Positions 38,722-46,844 of a DNA stretch of 64,000 nucleotides are shown piece by piece. Numbering within the stretch: the stretch's first letter is position 1; each line of letters opens with the position of its first letter. The stretch is from Bacteroidota bacterium (GTDB lineage Bacteria > Bacteroidota > Bacteroidia > Flavobacteriales_D > Crocinitomicaceae), in the NCBI GenBank assembly GCA_016192075.1, contig JACPUU010000002.1:310001-374000 (forward strand), given 5' to 3'. A program made the translations under genes and the position numbers. The notes below the pieces were generated by a model, which was not told the origin of the DNA, did not search any database, and saw only the letters and a program-made list of their open reading frames with translations.

Positions 38722-38928
38722 ATGAAAGGTATCATAACAATTGTAACTTGTATCGCAGCCGTCTTAATTTACGAACTAATCGTAATTTATATTTTTAATT
38801 GGACTGGAACTTATAGAACAATTGGAGCTGGCTTGATCGGAATTGTTGGGGTTTCTATTGGACGACTTATCGAAAAAAAAATAGGTCAATCGGAAAATTC
38901 TACAAAAAACAAATCACAAAACGACTAG
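38722..38928 (+). CDS. Small cassette membrane protein
   Basis: A protein of 68 residues with two hydrophobic segments (about 4-24 and 32-48) and a basic, polar tail (KKIGQSENSTKN). No attC was found between it and the preceding gene, so both probably share one cassette. Function unknown. Confidence 0.6.
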   Translation: MKGIITIVTCIAAVLIYELIVIYIFNWTGTYRTIGAGLIGIVGVSIGRLIEKKIGQSENSTKNKSQND

Positions 38929-38974
38929 TCTTTTATCGCTGCTGGACCAGCCAAAATATCCGTAAAAGACTACC

Positions 38975-39103
38975 GCTATCAGCGCCTTACCGCAAGCAGG
39001 TTTTTAGTGTTTCATAGTCAATAATATTTGTATCTTTAAAGTTTTGTACTCCGTAGTAGGTTTTGTGAATTCCCTGCCTTCGCCAAGCCCCAAACCATTA
39101 ACA
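38975..39103 (+). other. Degenerate attC site (129 bp)
   Basis: The left core reads GCTATC in place of GCTAAC and the right core reads ATTAACA in place of GTTAACA. The arms CTTACCGCAAGCAGG and CCTGCCTTCGCCAAG are intact, so the site is recognisable but probably inactive. Confidence 0.75.
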
Positions 39104-39144
39104 ATAACTACAACGAAACCCGGATAAGCAAATAAAAGACAAAA

Positions 39145-40632
39145 ATGAAAAGACAAATAGTTTTATTCTTTCTCGCATTTTTAAATAGTACAACGTTTGG
39201 ACAAGTAGCGAAAACTTCTGAATTATATAACGTAATCAAGGAAAAAGACAGTCTTCTTTTTAATCTTGGGTTCAATACCTGCGACATCAGCCAATTTGAG
39301 AACCTTATAAGCGATAGCTTTGATTTTTATCACGACCAGGCTGGATTTTCAAATTCAAAGGAAGAATTTATTTCAGGAATTAAAAATGGACTTTGCCAGT
39401 TAGCCTATAAGCCAAAAAGAGTTTTAGCCGAAAACACAATGGAAGTTTATCCATTAGAAAAAAACGGTGTTTTGTACGGAGCAATTCAAAACGGAACGCA
39501 TAATTTTTATGCCATTGTCGATGACCAACCTGAATATCTGACAAGCACTGCAAAATTTACACATGTCTGGATTATTGAAAATGGCAATTGGAAATTAGCA
39601 AAAGGGTTGAGTTATGATCATCAGGATTTTGAAAAGCCATTTGATGAAAACCTTTTGTTTATTGATAAAACGGAGACAGAAAGATGGCTGAAACAAAAAC
39701 AAATTCCAGCACTGGGTATAGGTTTTATAAAGAATGGAGAGATTGAGCAAATCAGTGTCTTTGGAGAATTGGAAGTAAACAGGCCCGCACCCCTAAACAC
39801 GCTATGGAATGTAGCCTCATTGACAAAACCAATTACAGCATTGGTTGCCTTAAAATTAATAAATGCGGGCAAATGGGACTTAGACGAACCCCTTTATAAT
39901 TACTACATTGACCCCGATATAGCCAGCGACACCAATACGCAAAAATTAACAACACGAATCGTCTTAAGTCATCAGACAGGCCTTCCAAATTGGAGAGGTG
40001 ATCAGGCAGATGGAAAGCTTTCGTTTGAGTTCGAACCCGGAACAAACTATCAATATTCAGGTGAAGGGTATGAATATTTGCGGAAAGCGCTGGAAAAAAA
40101 GTTTAATAAGTCATTGGAACAATTGGCAAGTGAACTACTGTTCAAGCCCCTTAAAATGAATGACACAAGGTTTGTATGGGACCATAAAATGGATAGTACC
40201 CGGTTTGCAAAATGGCATAATGAAAAAGGAGAACTTTATACAACCCAAAAAAACGCAATTGCCAACGCAGCAGACAATTTGCTGACAACAGTCGGAGATT
40301 ATTCCAGGTTTTTGGCTCATATCCTGAATGGTGCAGGCTTGTCGAAACAATTGTACAATGAAATGATAGCTGAACAAGTTAGAATAAACAACTACAAATA
40401 TTTTGGTTTGGGTTGGTGGATTGATGAAAATATAAACCCGGACAAAGATTTTGCACTTGTACACGGTGGTGATGATATTGGAGTTCATGCAATAGTATTT
40501 ATTGTTCCAAAGTCGAAACAAGCTCTTTTAATTTTTACAAACTCTGACAATGGAACAAGTGCTTTCTCAGATATACTTGTGAAGTTTTTAGGAAAAGACG
40601 GAGAGGGAATATTAAATGTAGAAATGCAATAA
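39145..40632 (+). CDS. Secreted serine hydrolase with beta-lactamase fold and SnoaL-like N-terminus
   Basis: A protein of 495 residues with a signal peptide (1-20). An N-terminal SnoaL/DUF4440-like domain (about 25-150) precedes a class C beta-lactamase/penicillin-binding fold. The catalytic SLTK (Ser225, Lys228), YSG (Tyr304) and HGG (His440) elements are present. Such proteins hydrolyse esters, amides or peptides; true penicillin activity is not implied. It lies between a degenerate attC and a repeat copy, in the largest cassette. Confidence 0.88.
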   Translation: MKRQIVLFFLAFLNSTTFGQVAKTSELYNVIKEKDSLLFNLGFNTCDISQFENLISDSFDFYHDQAGFSNSKEEFISGIKNGLCQLAYKPKRVLAENTMEVYPLEKNGVLYGAIQNGTHNFYAIVDDQPEYLTSTAKFTHVWIIENGNWKLAKGLSYDHQDFEKPFDENLLFIDKTETERWLKQKQIPALGIGFIKNGEIEQISVFGELEVNRPAPLNTLWNVASLTKPITALVALKLINAGKWDLDEPLYNYYIDPDIASDTNTQKLTTRIVLSHQTGLPNWRGDQADGKLSFEFEPGTNYQYSGEGYEYLRKALEKKFNKSLEQLASELLFKPLKMNDTRFVWDHKMDSTRFAKWHNEKGELYTTQKNAIANAADNLLTTVGDYSRFLAHILNGAGLSKQLYNEMIAEQVRINNYKYFGLGWWIDENINPDKDFALVHGGDDIGVHAIVFIVPKSKQALLIFTNSDNGTSAFSDILVKFLGKDGEGILNVEMQ

Positions 40633-40656
40633 AAAAACTGTTTATGGCACCTACAG

Positions 40657-40683
40657 GCTGCGCAGGATTTGTTGTCCTGCGCT
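40657..40683. repeat. REP-like hairpin, partial copy
   Basis: GCTGCGCAGGATTTGTTGTC and then CTGCGC form a hairpin like the GCGCAGGACATTCGTCCTGC units at 43195, 43303 and 43814. Only the first half of the longer unit is present here. Confidence 0.7.
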
Positions 40684-40715
40684 AATGCACGCTAAAGGAG
40701 ACTTCATCGTTATCA

Positions 40716-40910
40716 GGATTGTCGCCTGATGTAAATCACGGGGTGTACAGTAGTTTGTGATTAGAATAAGAAGCGCACTGAAGATAAGAAGTCCTTTGGA
40801 TGATCTATAATTTTTCTGTAGATTTGATAGGGCTGCAAAAAAGTAGTGTTATACATCAAGTTTGGTTGTATGGGAGGGTAAAAGGTGAGGATATATACTA
40901 GTTATGAGCA
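40716..40910 (+). repeat. Copy B of the 195-bp repeat, ending in a core half-site
   Basis: Aligns with 32456-32650. The end carries GTTATGA at 40901-40907, followed after 15 bases by the next gene's ATG. The hairpin TTATACATCA...TTGGTTGTAT is conserved. No left core identified. Confidence 0.7.
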
Positions 40911-40922
40911 ATTATAGTAAAA

Positions 40923-41306
40923 ATGATTTATCCTGAAGGGCACGATTACTTTCCACTCGAAATTCCAGTACATGAGCCCCTAGATTGGGACATGAAAAAA
41001 ATACTCCAAGTGCATGAATACTTTAGAAGAAACTTGGACACCATCATTCCAAATTTGCCAAAAGACTCAGATTATAAATTGCTTTCATTTACAGGTCTAG
41101 GTGGAGGGAAGTATCCAATAATTGGAATCTTTCCGCGGACGGGTAAGTTCAAGACGGATCCTAAACACTCCGATTTTTTCAACTATTTTGATGCCGCAGA
41201 AAATTATATTGCGCAAGTAGGGTTAGAAAGTTTATTGGAAAGATCGAAAGACCTACCAACACCAAAATGGTCGGACCTGGAAAATGGAATGATGTACCCA
41301 GACTAA
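40923..41306 (+). CDS. Cassette protein of unknown function
   Basis: A soluble protein of 127 residues, Pro-rich at the start (PLEIPVHEPLDWD) with a central FTGLGGGKYPIIGIFPRTG stretch. No family recognised. It starts 15 bases after GTTATGA. Confidence 0.72.
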   Translation: MIYPEGHDYFPLEIPVHEPLDWDMKKILQVHEYFRRNLDTIIPNLPKDSDYKLLSFTGLGGGKYPIIGIFPRTGKFKTDPKHSDFFNYFDAAENYIAQVGLESLLERSKDLPTPKWSDLENGMMYPD

Positions 41307-41315
41307 AATAACAGC

Positions 41316-41445
41316 TCATAACAACACCTACCCACAAGCAGGTTCTTTAGAGCAATTAATCAAATAAATCACTACATTTAAATTGCGGTGCTTCGTAACC
41401 AGGTCAGTGAATAACTTGCCTGCGGGTAGCTGCGGAACGTTATAA
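41316..41445 (+). other. attC site (130 bp)
   Basis: Cores TCATAAC at 41316-41322 and GTTATAA at 41439-41445. CTACCCACAAGCAGGTT pairs with AACTTGCCTGCGGGTAG. Near-identical sister of the site at 37945-38074. Confidence 0.92.
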
Positions 41446-41462
41446 GTAATTAAAAAGATATC

Positions 41463-41894
41463 ATGAGGCATTCAAAACAGAACAACTATTTTTTCGCATT
41501 GGGCTTAATTTGCTTAATTTCATTGTTTTCGTGCCGTAAAAAAGACGAACGCTATGAAGGGTATTACGTCGGAGAAGAAAGATATGCCTATATTGATTCC
41601 GGCGCAACTACACCGAGCATTGACTCTACCTACGTACAGGAAATTGATATTACCTATGAGAAAGCGATCAGTTCCAAAAAAAAGATATACACGTTTCTGA
41701 GGGTATTTAATAACCCCTATAGTCAAATATCTCAGCTAAGCCAAAAGTCATTTGAGAATCATGAATACCTGAGTCCGCTGGGTGGTTATGTGCGATTTTC
41801 CGGAGACAGTATGTATATGGCTTTTTCGAATTGGACAGATGCTGAAGAGGTTTGGGATATCGAAACCTGGGAATTCAAAGGGAAAAGGAATTAG
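41463..41894 (+). CDS. Cassette lipoprotein of unknown function
   Basis: A protein of 143 residues with a lipoprotein signal (about 1-24, lipobox SLFSC). The mature part is acidic with repeated Tyr (YEGYYVGEERYAY) and ends in a GKRN tail. It would be anchored to an envelope membrane. No family recognised. It starts 18 bases after the upstream core. Confidence 0.75.
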   Translation: MRHSKQNNYFFALGLICLISLFSCRKKDERYEGYYVGEERYAYIDSGATTPSIDSTYVQEIDITYEKAISSKKKIYTFLRVFNNPYSQISQLSQKSFENHEYLSPLGGYVRFSGDSMYMAFSNWTDAEEVWDIETWEFKGKRN

Positions 41895-41964
41895 ACGAAC
41901 CTCTACCAGTCATTGTATCTCCGGATTAGCGGAAATTGTTAAACGCGTTAGAATAGCTATTCGT

Positions 41965-42309
41965 ATGGAAGAAATTATAGCAGCAGCAATAGGAATCATT
42001 GGTGTCATTGTTGGCGGACTGATTACCTATTTTATGCAAAAGGCCTAGTTCAGGAATGAAATGATCAGAGTGCGGGAAGAAAATAAAACCGAGTTCCAGG
42101 CAGAACAAACGGCCTTGCATTTTTTGAGTCATAAAAACTATACCGATCGCTCTTTTGAAACCTTAAAAAAACACCTGGGAGGTTTTGAAGACGACGAACT
42201 TCGAAAAATCCTGGTGCGCGCGGGCGCAATCCGGACCTATCGGGAAGATCAGAGTGAATGGTGGAGGCTGCTCAGCCGGATGGATGAGTATATTGCAAAG
42301 AAAAAATAG
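41965..42309 (+). pseudogene. Small membrane-anchored protein split by an in-frame TAG
   Basis: The frame from the ATG at 41965 encodes a hydrophobic anchor (GIIGVIVGGLITYF) and then MQKA, followed by TAG at 42046-42048. The same frame continues without interruption as EMIRVREENKTEF to KKK at 42309. The second part holds GGFEDDELRKILVRAGAIR, a motif I associate with small membrane proteins that carry both parts. So a nonsense mutation probably split one gene of about 114 residues. The distal part also has an in-frame ATG at 42061. Confidence 0.7.
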
Positions 42310-42414
42310 TACGTTTAACACGCCGCAGCGAACTAAAAATCCGGTTCTGCAAATGGATGTGAACTATGGAGCCATGGTAAATAGAAAGCTCTGAATTTCA
42401 ATTGCTGGAAACAA

Positions 42415-42447
42415 AAAATCCCACCGGTTTTCAACCGGCAGGATTTT
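42415..42447. terminator. Symmetric rho-independent terminator
   Basis: AAAATCCCACCGGTT and AACCGGCAGGATTTT form a stem with a 3-base TTC loop. The A- and T-runs on both sides make it bidirectional, between the split gene and the convergent lipoprotein gene. Confidence 0.8.
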
Positions 42448-42482
42448 ATAAAAGTTCTAAAAAATAGTCGTGTGAGAACGGG

Positions 42483-43013
42483 TTATTTTTTTTCCATTTC
42501 TATGGTAATGTAGGAGTGCATTACGTCGTAAGGGGTTGTTGACCAGCCTGAGTTATTCACCCGTTCCAGGCTCATTTTTGTATCATCGTGGCTTACGATA
42601 TCATAAAATTCCTGCTCTGATGTTCCACCTGCAGGAGGATCGTTTTCCAGCGTCAATACATATTCACCGGTAGTTTTTCCGGTATTAAAATCCACGTCTT
42701 CAGAAACAAAATAAGTAAAATTAACGGTGGTATCCGTTGTCGTAAAAGTTCCTTTGCCTTCCTGAGATGCGTTGTCAACTTTTTCAAAAACAAAGGTGCT
42801 TCCGGTATAGCTTCCGCTCGAAACAGTCAAAGAATCTTCATAGCTGCTTGTTGATGTGTTATAGGTCCCCATTGAGTAGAAGGCATAGCTTGAAGTTGTA
42901 ACGTTCCATGTACCTTCACCTTTCCAAAGTGATTTTGTAATTTTTTTCTCTTTTGAACACGCAGATGCAATCGCCAGAACGGCCACCATCAAAACTAACG
43001 TAGATTTTTTCAT
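42483..43013 (-). CDS. Lipoprotein, lipocalin-like N-terminus
   Basis: A protein of 176 residues with a lipoprotein signal (lipobox IASAC). The mature part begins with WKGEGTWNV, the G.W motif of lipocalin-like small barrels, and is Ser/Thr/Tyr-rich. No clear family. It reads leftward between rightward cassettes with no attC on either side, so it may be a resident insert rather than a cassette. Confidence 0.75.
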   Translation of the reverse strand: MKKSTLVLMVAVLAIASACSKEKKITKSLWKGEGTWNVTTSSYAFYSMGTYNTSTSSYEDSLTVSSGSYTGSTFVFEKVDNASQEGKGTFTTTDTTVNFTYFVSEDVDFNTGKTTGEYVLTLENDPPAGGTSEQEFYDIVSHDDTKMSLERVNNSGWSTTPYDVMHSYITIEMEKK

Positions 43014-43194
43014 TTTTCTGTTTTTTTAATTTAATACTAATAATAGGTTGGACAAAGGTTAAAAAATGCGTGTCCGGATAGTACCCCCAAAAGGGGGATT
43101 TACACGAAATTCGACACTACCGGCAATTTTGGCGGGTTGGTGTGGGGAAGTATGATTATCTTGCGCGGAAATGCTACTGAAGGCTAGGCACTAT

Positions 43195-43290
43195 GCTGCG
43201 CTGGACATTCGTCCTGCGCCAAAGAATAACACCGGGCACTTGTAGTGCCCTAACGTAAATGACCGGTAGTGATTGGAATTTACCATCTGA
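43195..43290. repeat. REP-like element, copy 1
   Basis: GCTGCGCTGGACATTCGTCC hairpin at 43195-43220, then GGGCACTTGTAGTGCCC at 43234-43250 and TAACGTAAATGACCGGTAGT. Related copies at 43303, 43814 and 44596. Confidence 0.85.
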
Positions 43291-43302
43291 CGTAAAATGC
43301 AT

Positions 43303-43400
43303 GCTGCGCAGGACATTCGTCCTGCGCCACAGAAGAACAAAGGGCACTTGCAGTGCCTAACGTAAATGACCGGCAGCGATTGGGATTCAAAATTCCCCTG
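43303..43400. repeat. REP-like element, copy 2
   Basis: GCTGCGCAGGACATTCGTCC at 43303-43322, GGGCACTTGCAGTGCC at 43342-43357, then AACGTAAATGACCGGCAGCG. It lies directly after copy 1 in the same orientation. Confidence 0.85.
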
Positions 43401-43531
43401 GATAATCGATAGAAAATTTAGTAGCTTTAACAAACTTCAAAAGTTAGGTTATCCGCACAATACGGAAAGATAACCTGAAGAAAAGTGGTGGTATAAACAA
43501 GTTAGCGGTCATTTTAATACAACCTTGTAAC

Positions 43532-43738
43532 ATGAGTAAATATAATACCTTGTGGGAGTTTATTAAGAAAAATGGTAAGCAATCATTTATATTATCCTTT
43601 GATGAAATTAAGCGTATTGCAGGAATTGCAATAGACCACTCCTTTTTGAATTATAAAAAGGAGTTGCTTCAATATGGTTACAGGGTGGAAAAAATTTCCT
43701 TAAAAGATAAAACAGTCCTTTTTCAAAGGATTAAATGA
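43532..43738 (+). CDS. Small cassette protein
   Basis: A protein of 68 residues, basic and soluble (MSKYNTLWEFIKKNGKQSF, then a SFDEIKRIAGIAIDHSF stretch). It resembles a widespread short-protein family that I cannot name with certainty. It starts 24 bases after the GTTAGCG half-site. Confidence 0.65.
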   Translation: MSKYNTLWEFIKKNGKQSFILSFDEIKRIAGIAIDHSFLNYKKELLQYGYRVEKISLKDKTVLFQRIK

Positions 43739-43813
43739 CAACTAACAAAACCGGGAAAGGACAAACTTAAAGAACGTGTACTTGACCTTTTAGAAATTAA
43801 ACCCGTGCTGCAT

Positions 43814-43890
43814 GCTGCGCAGGATATTCGTCCTGCGCCAAATAAGAACACCGGGCACTTGTAGTGCCCTTACGTAAATGACCGGTAACG
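43814..43890. repeat. REP-like element, copy 3, fused to an attC right half
   Basis: GCTGCGCAGGATATTCGTCC at 43814, then GGGCACTTGTAGTGCCC at 43853-43869. It is followed by an attC right arm at 43990-44039 without its left half. Confidence 0.85.
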
Positions 43891-43989
43891 ATTGGAATTT
43901 ACCATCTGATGTAAAATTTCTGAACCGCATAATAGCTTGTGGTAATAACAAAAGGTATTCAACAGGTAAGGAGTCCCGTGGATAATTAA

Positions 43990-44039
43990 TACATTTAATC
44001 AAATTAGCGCTACTACTTTTATGCCCGAAAACATTAGCG
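43990..44039 (+). other. Orphan attC right half
   Basis: TACATTTAATCAA then GCGCTACTACTTTTATGC match the right half of the long-class attC sites at 45760 and 47492 (as a reverse complement). The core is ATTAGCG. The left half is missing, replaced by REP copy 3. Confidence 0.8.
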
Positions 44040-44055
44040 GTAATAGCTGTGAGAC

Positions 44056-44586
44056 ATGAAAAAGGAATCAATTCTGCAGGACATTTCGACTGCGACAACC
44101 AAATTGCTTGAAATGGCAAGAAATTCGTGTTGGAATAAAATCTCGGAAAATTGTTTATATATAATTTCTGAAGACAGGAATTCGCAACTGAAATTTGCTG
44201 AACAATTCCAACTAAAAATTGCTGAGAACAAGTTGAAAGTACCAAAAACACTCACCAATATCAGGCTGGAATTAGAAGGATTGTATGACAATTTTTACGA
44301 CGTCAATCTTTATGTTTACAGAGCTAAAAAGGACGTGACCATTGTTGACATCTGCTACTATTCACGAATTTCGTTGGAGTCAGAATATAGAAAAAAAGTT
44401 GAATCTAACTTACCAATGCTTCATTGCAAAGTAGCTACTCCAATATATTGCGGGAGGTTCGACCCAGACAATAAGCGGGAAGGAAAGTTTGATATTCATT
44501 GGCAATTTGGTACTTTAAATCATAAGTGGAGACTTTTTTGGTACCGAAGGAAAATGAAGAAACCGCTAAAGCCTATCAGAACTTAA
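44056..44586 (+). CDS. Cassette protein of unknown function
   Basis: A soluble protein of 176 residues, rather basic at the end (RRKMKKPLKPIRT). It opens KKESILQDISTATTKLLEMA and carries EDRNSQLKFAEQF and a GRFDPDNKREGKFDIHWQFG stretch. No family recognised. It is the last rightward cassette gene and starts 16 bases after the orphan half-site. Confidence 0.72.
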   Translation: MKKESILQDISTATTKLLEMARNSCWNKISENCLYIISEDRNSQLKFAEQFQLKIAENKLKVPKTLTNIRLELEGLYDNFYDVNLYVYRAKKDVTIVDICYYSRISLESEYRKKVESNLPMLHCKVATPIYCGRFDPDNKREGKFDIHWQFGTLNHKWRLFWYRRKMKKPLKPIRT

Positions 44587-44595
44587 GCTATAGCC

Positions 44596-44735
44596 GCAGG
44601 CAGTAACTGCCTGCATCCTGCGCCAAAGAAGAACACCGGGCACTTGTATTGCCCTAACGTAAATGACCGGTAACGATTCGGATTCAAAAATCCCCTGGAT
44701 GATTTGCACCTAATAACACATAGGCCCTTATGGAA
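44596..44735. repeat. REP-like element, copy 4
   Basis: A GCAGGCAGTAACTGCCTGC hairpin at 44596-44614 replaces the first hairpin; then CACTTGTATTGCCC and AACGTAAATGACCGGTAACG follow as in copies 1-3. It sits at the polarity switch of the array. Confidence 0.8.
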
Positions 44736-44850
44736 ATACTTTGTAAATATCTTTTCTGTGAATGATTCTTGCGAAAATGACTTTATGGTTTTCATAGAAA
44801 AAACCACTCTATAATCACAACAATTGATATCTATTATTTAAACGAATTGT

Positions 44851-44981
44851 ACCTAACGGTTTCGGGCTTTGCGTTGGTGGGCTTTTGGAACACCAAACTT
44901 TCTAGCCGGACTAAAGTTTATTAATTGCTCAAATGTTTTTATTCGCACTGGCCGCCCACTAACGCGAAACCTGTGTTAGCA
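44851..44981 (-). other. attC site, leftward (131 bp)
   Basis: Plus-strand cores ACCTAAC at 44851-44857 and GTTAGCA at 44975-44981. CTTTGCGTTGGTGGGC pairs with GCCCACTAACGCGAA. As a reverse complement it matches the rightward site at 36035-36165. Confidence 0.9.
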
Positions 44982-44994
44982 CCAGTGCTATTAT

Positions 44995-45735
44995 TTATTC
45001 TTTTAGTAACGTATATACTCCGCAATTATAATTTCCTTCATATTTTTCTTTTGCAGTCAAGGTGCCATTATATATTTTGTAATTCATCGTCATTTTATAT
45101 TTCACTTTTTTAGGTTGTTTGCCATTTTTTCCGACAACACTCTCTATAGGTGATTTTTCACGAACTGCATCAAAGCTGAGAAATAAAGTACAATGTGAAA
45201 CTTTCCAAGTCCCAACAATTTTCTTTTTATGTGAAGTTTTTTTAAAATAACAAGTCCCGTCTTTATTTAAAACTAAATCTGCGCAAGTTCCTGATGTCAC
45301 ATGATAGGTTCCTGGTTTTATTTCATTACAATCGAACTTTGATGAACTAATGCTGTCCGAAGTTTCTTGTACAATTTGCTTTTCACTTTCTAATTTTCCA
45401 TTTGAGTATGTGTCGTTTTTTTTAATTTGTCCATTATTGTAAAAATAAGTCCAAGCGCCGGATCTTTGAAAGTTCTTAATAAATGCTTTTAATTGTAATG
45501 TGTCGTCAACATACAAGTTGTATTCTCCATCAGGAATATTGGTCTTTAATCTATAATAACGTCCATACCAAGCGCCCATATCTTCTTTATGTCCGACTTC
45601 AATAAAGGTTGTGTCGGAAGGGTTGATAAATTGGTATTCTTCTCGATTCTGAGCAGGAGATTTTAGCTTTATAATAGTCTGTGAAGAGGCAAATTGTCCG
45701 CTAAGCAAACACAATATTAGAATGTATAATTTCAT
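44995..45735 (-). CDS. Secreted MORN-like cassette protein
   Basis: From the ATG at 45735 the protein has 246 residues with a signal peptide (about 1-18, ending at ASSQ). Residues about 65-115 carry the NNGQIKKNDTYSNGKLE type of MORN-variant motif, similar in style to the resident lipoprotein at 21990. The C-terminal half has beta-rich TGTCADLVLNKDGTCYF. The longer frame to 45777 lies in the attC. Function unknown. Confidence 0.77.
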   Translation of the reverse strand: MKLYILILCLLSGQFASSQTIIKLKSPAQNREEYQFINPSDTTFIEVGHKEDMGAWYGRYYRLKTNIPDGEYNLYVDDTLQLKAFIKNFQRSGAWTYFYNNGQIKKNDTYSNGKLESEKQIVQETSDSISSSKFDCNEIKPGTYHVTSGTCADLVLNKDGTCYFKKTSHKKKIVGTWKVSHCTLFLSFDAVREKSPIESVVGKNGKQPKKVKYKMTMNYKIYNGTLTAKEKYEGNYNCGVYTLLKE

Positions 45736-45759
45736 ATTTGGTTGTCGTCCTTGCATTGG

Positions 45760-45952
45760 TGCTAACGTTTCACGCATAAAAGTAGTAGCGCGAACTTGAT
45801 TAAATGTAATGAACTTAATGCTAACCCACCAAGCCGGACAAAAACTTTTTTAATAAATTTCAGTGTTTAAAAAATTTTTGTGCAGCGCTGCTGCTATGAA
45901 ACACTTAAAATTGGAGAACCGAAGCGTTATTACTTTTTATGCGATGTTAGCA
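45760..45952 (-). other. attC site, leftward (193 bp), long class
   Basis: Plus-strand cores TGCTAAC at 45760-45766 and GTTAGCA at 45946-45952. ACGCATAAAAGTAGTAGCGC pairs with GCGTTATTACTTTTTATGCG. The preceding gene's stop lies inside this site (45937). Confidence 0.9.
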
Positions 45953-46836
45953 CCAGTATTTTCTTTCAATTCATTCATCATGCTATGTAAGTCTTTAATC
46001 TCATTATCTGAAAAAGGTAGGTTTAGTCTTATTTTTTTATCATTATCTACAAGTGAATAATTAATCACAAATCGATCTCTCTTTTCAATAAGGCTTAATG
46101 TTTTTAAATTTTCAAATTCTATAATTTTTCTTTTTCTAGGCAAAACCCAAAAATGAATTTCGATCCGATCTCCATTAACTAATACAAATTTCAAATTCAT
46201 TAATATGGATGTAATTATTCCAATCAACGATATAGTAAAAATCAAAACTGCGATAATGTTAAATGAACTAAATCCAAAAGAAGTGAGAATTGCACAAAAT
46301 CCGAATACATAGAATAGAGTTATCAATTGGTTAAGAACGAAAAAATTGAATACAGGATGTTTCTTAATGATCCATCTGAAGCCCTTATAATTTATGTCTG
46401 AATTTTTATATTTTTCCCAATTATCAAATTCGTCTTTTTTCTTATTAAACAATCGTAAAAATACTCCAGTTATCGCAATAATTATTGACAGTACCATTCC
46501 AATTAAACAAGTCTTTGTAACCATGGCTAGCCATGAATTGCGATAAGGAGTATATTTGAAATCTACCGGTTTTTTAGGATCATAAATTACTTGTCTAGAT
46601 GATAAATCAGGATTTTTTTTGCTGTTAAATGATTTGAAGACTGTTATCGTTTCGCCTTTTTTAGTTTTAAAATAATAATCATAGTTATCAGTTAAGGAAT
46701 TGTATACCCGATAAATAGTTGAATATTCTCCTATACTCTCTATCTTTTTAAACTCATAATAATTTATCGTATCAATTACCAATACGCTTATTATGGAAAT
46801 AATTAATATTATTATCGGTCGTTTAGCCTCTTTCAT
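45937..46836 (-). CDS. Cassette membrane protein, DUF3592-like
   Basis: A protein of 299 residues. An N-terminal helix is followed by a soluble segment with YYFKTKKGETITVF and VIYDPKKPVDFKYTP, which fits the DUF3592 pattern, then helices at about 110-130, 165-185 and 190-215, and a C-terminal soluble domain. It starts 9 bases from the attC core and its last residues (GANIA) and stop lie within the downstream attC. Confidence 0.75.
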   Translation of the reverse strand: MKEAKRPIIILIISIISVLVIDTINYYEFKKIESIGEYSTIYRVYNSLTDNYDYYFKTKKGETITVFKSFNSKKNPDLSSRQVIYDPKKPVDFKYTPYRNSWLAMVTKTCLIGMVLSIIIAITGVFLRLFNKKKDEFDNWEKYKNSDINYKGFRWIIKKHPVFNFFVLNQLITLFYVFGFCAILTSFGFSSFNIIAVLIFTISLIGIITSILMNLKFVLVNGDRIEIHFWVLPRKRKIIEFENLKTLSLIEKRDRFVINYSLVDNDKKIRLNLPFSDNEIKDLHSMMNELKENTGANIA

Positions 46837-46844
46837 AATATTGG

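Larger units (their letters stand above)
43014..43531. other. Gene-free stretch with REP-like copies and a half-site
   Basis: Holds REP copies 1 and 2 and ends with GTTAGCG at 43501-43507. The preceding hairpin AGGTTATC...GATAACCT at 43444-43476 and the GAAAAGTGGTGGTATAAACA stretch resemble the end of the 195-bp repeats (GGACAAAAGGTGCTGATATA). Confidence 0.6.

Noticed and set aside
41947-41953. GTTAGAA before the split gene as an attC right core
   Set aside because: The last base does not fit GTTRRRY and no partner arm was found; a decayed site remains possible.
43191-43433. Leftward open frame of 80 codons across two REP copies
   Set aside because: The frame merely follows the repeat unit; the translated phrase repeats with the DNA.
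44583-44807. Leftward open frame of 74 codons
   Set aside because: It runs through a REP-like copy (44596-44735); its translation looks like repeat-derived sequence.
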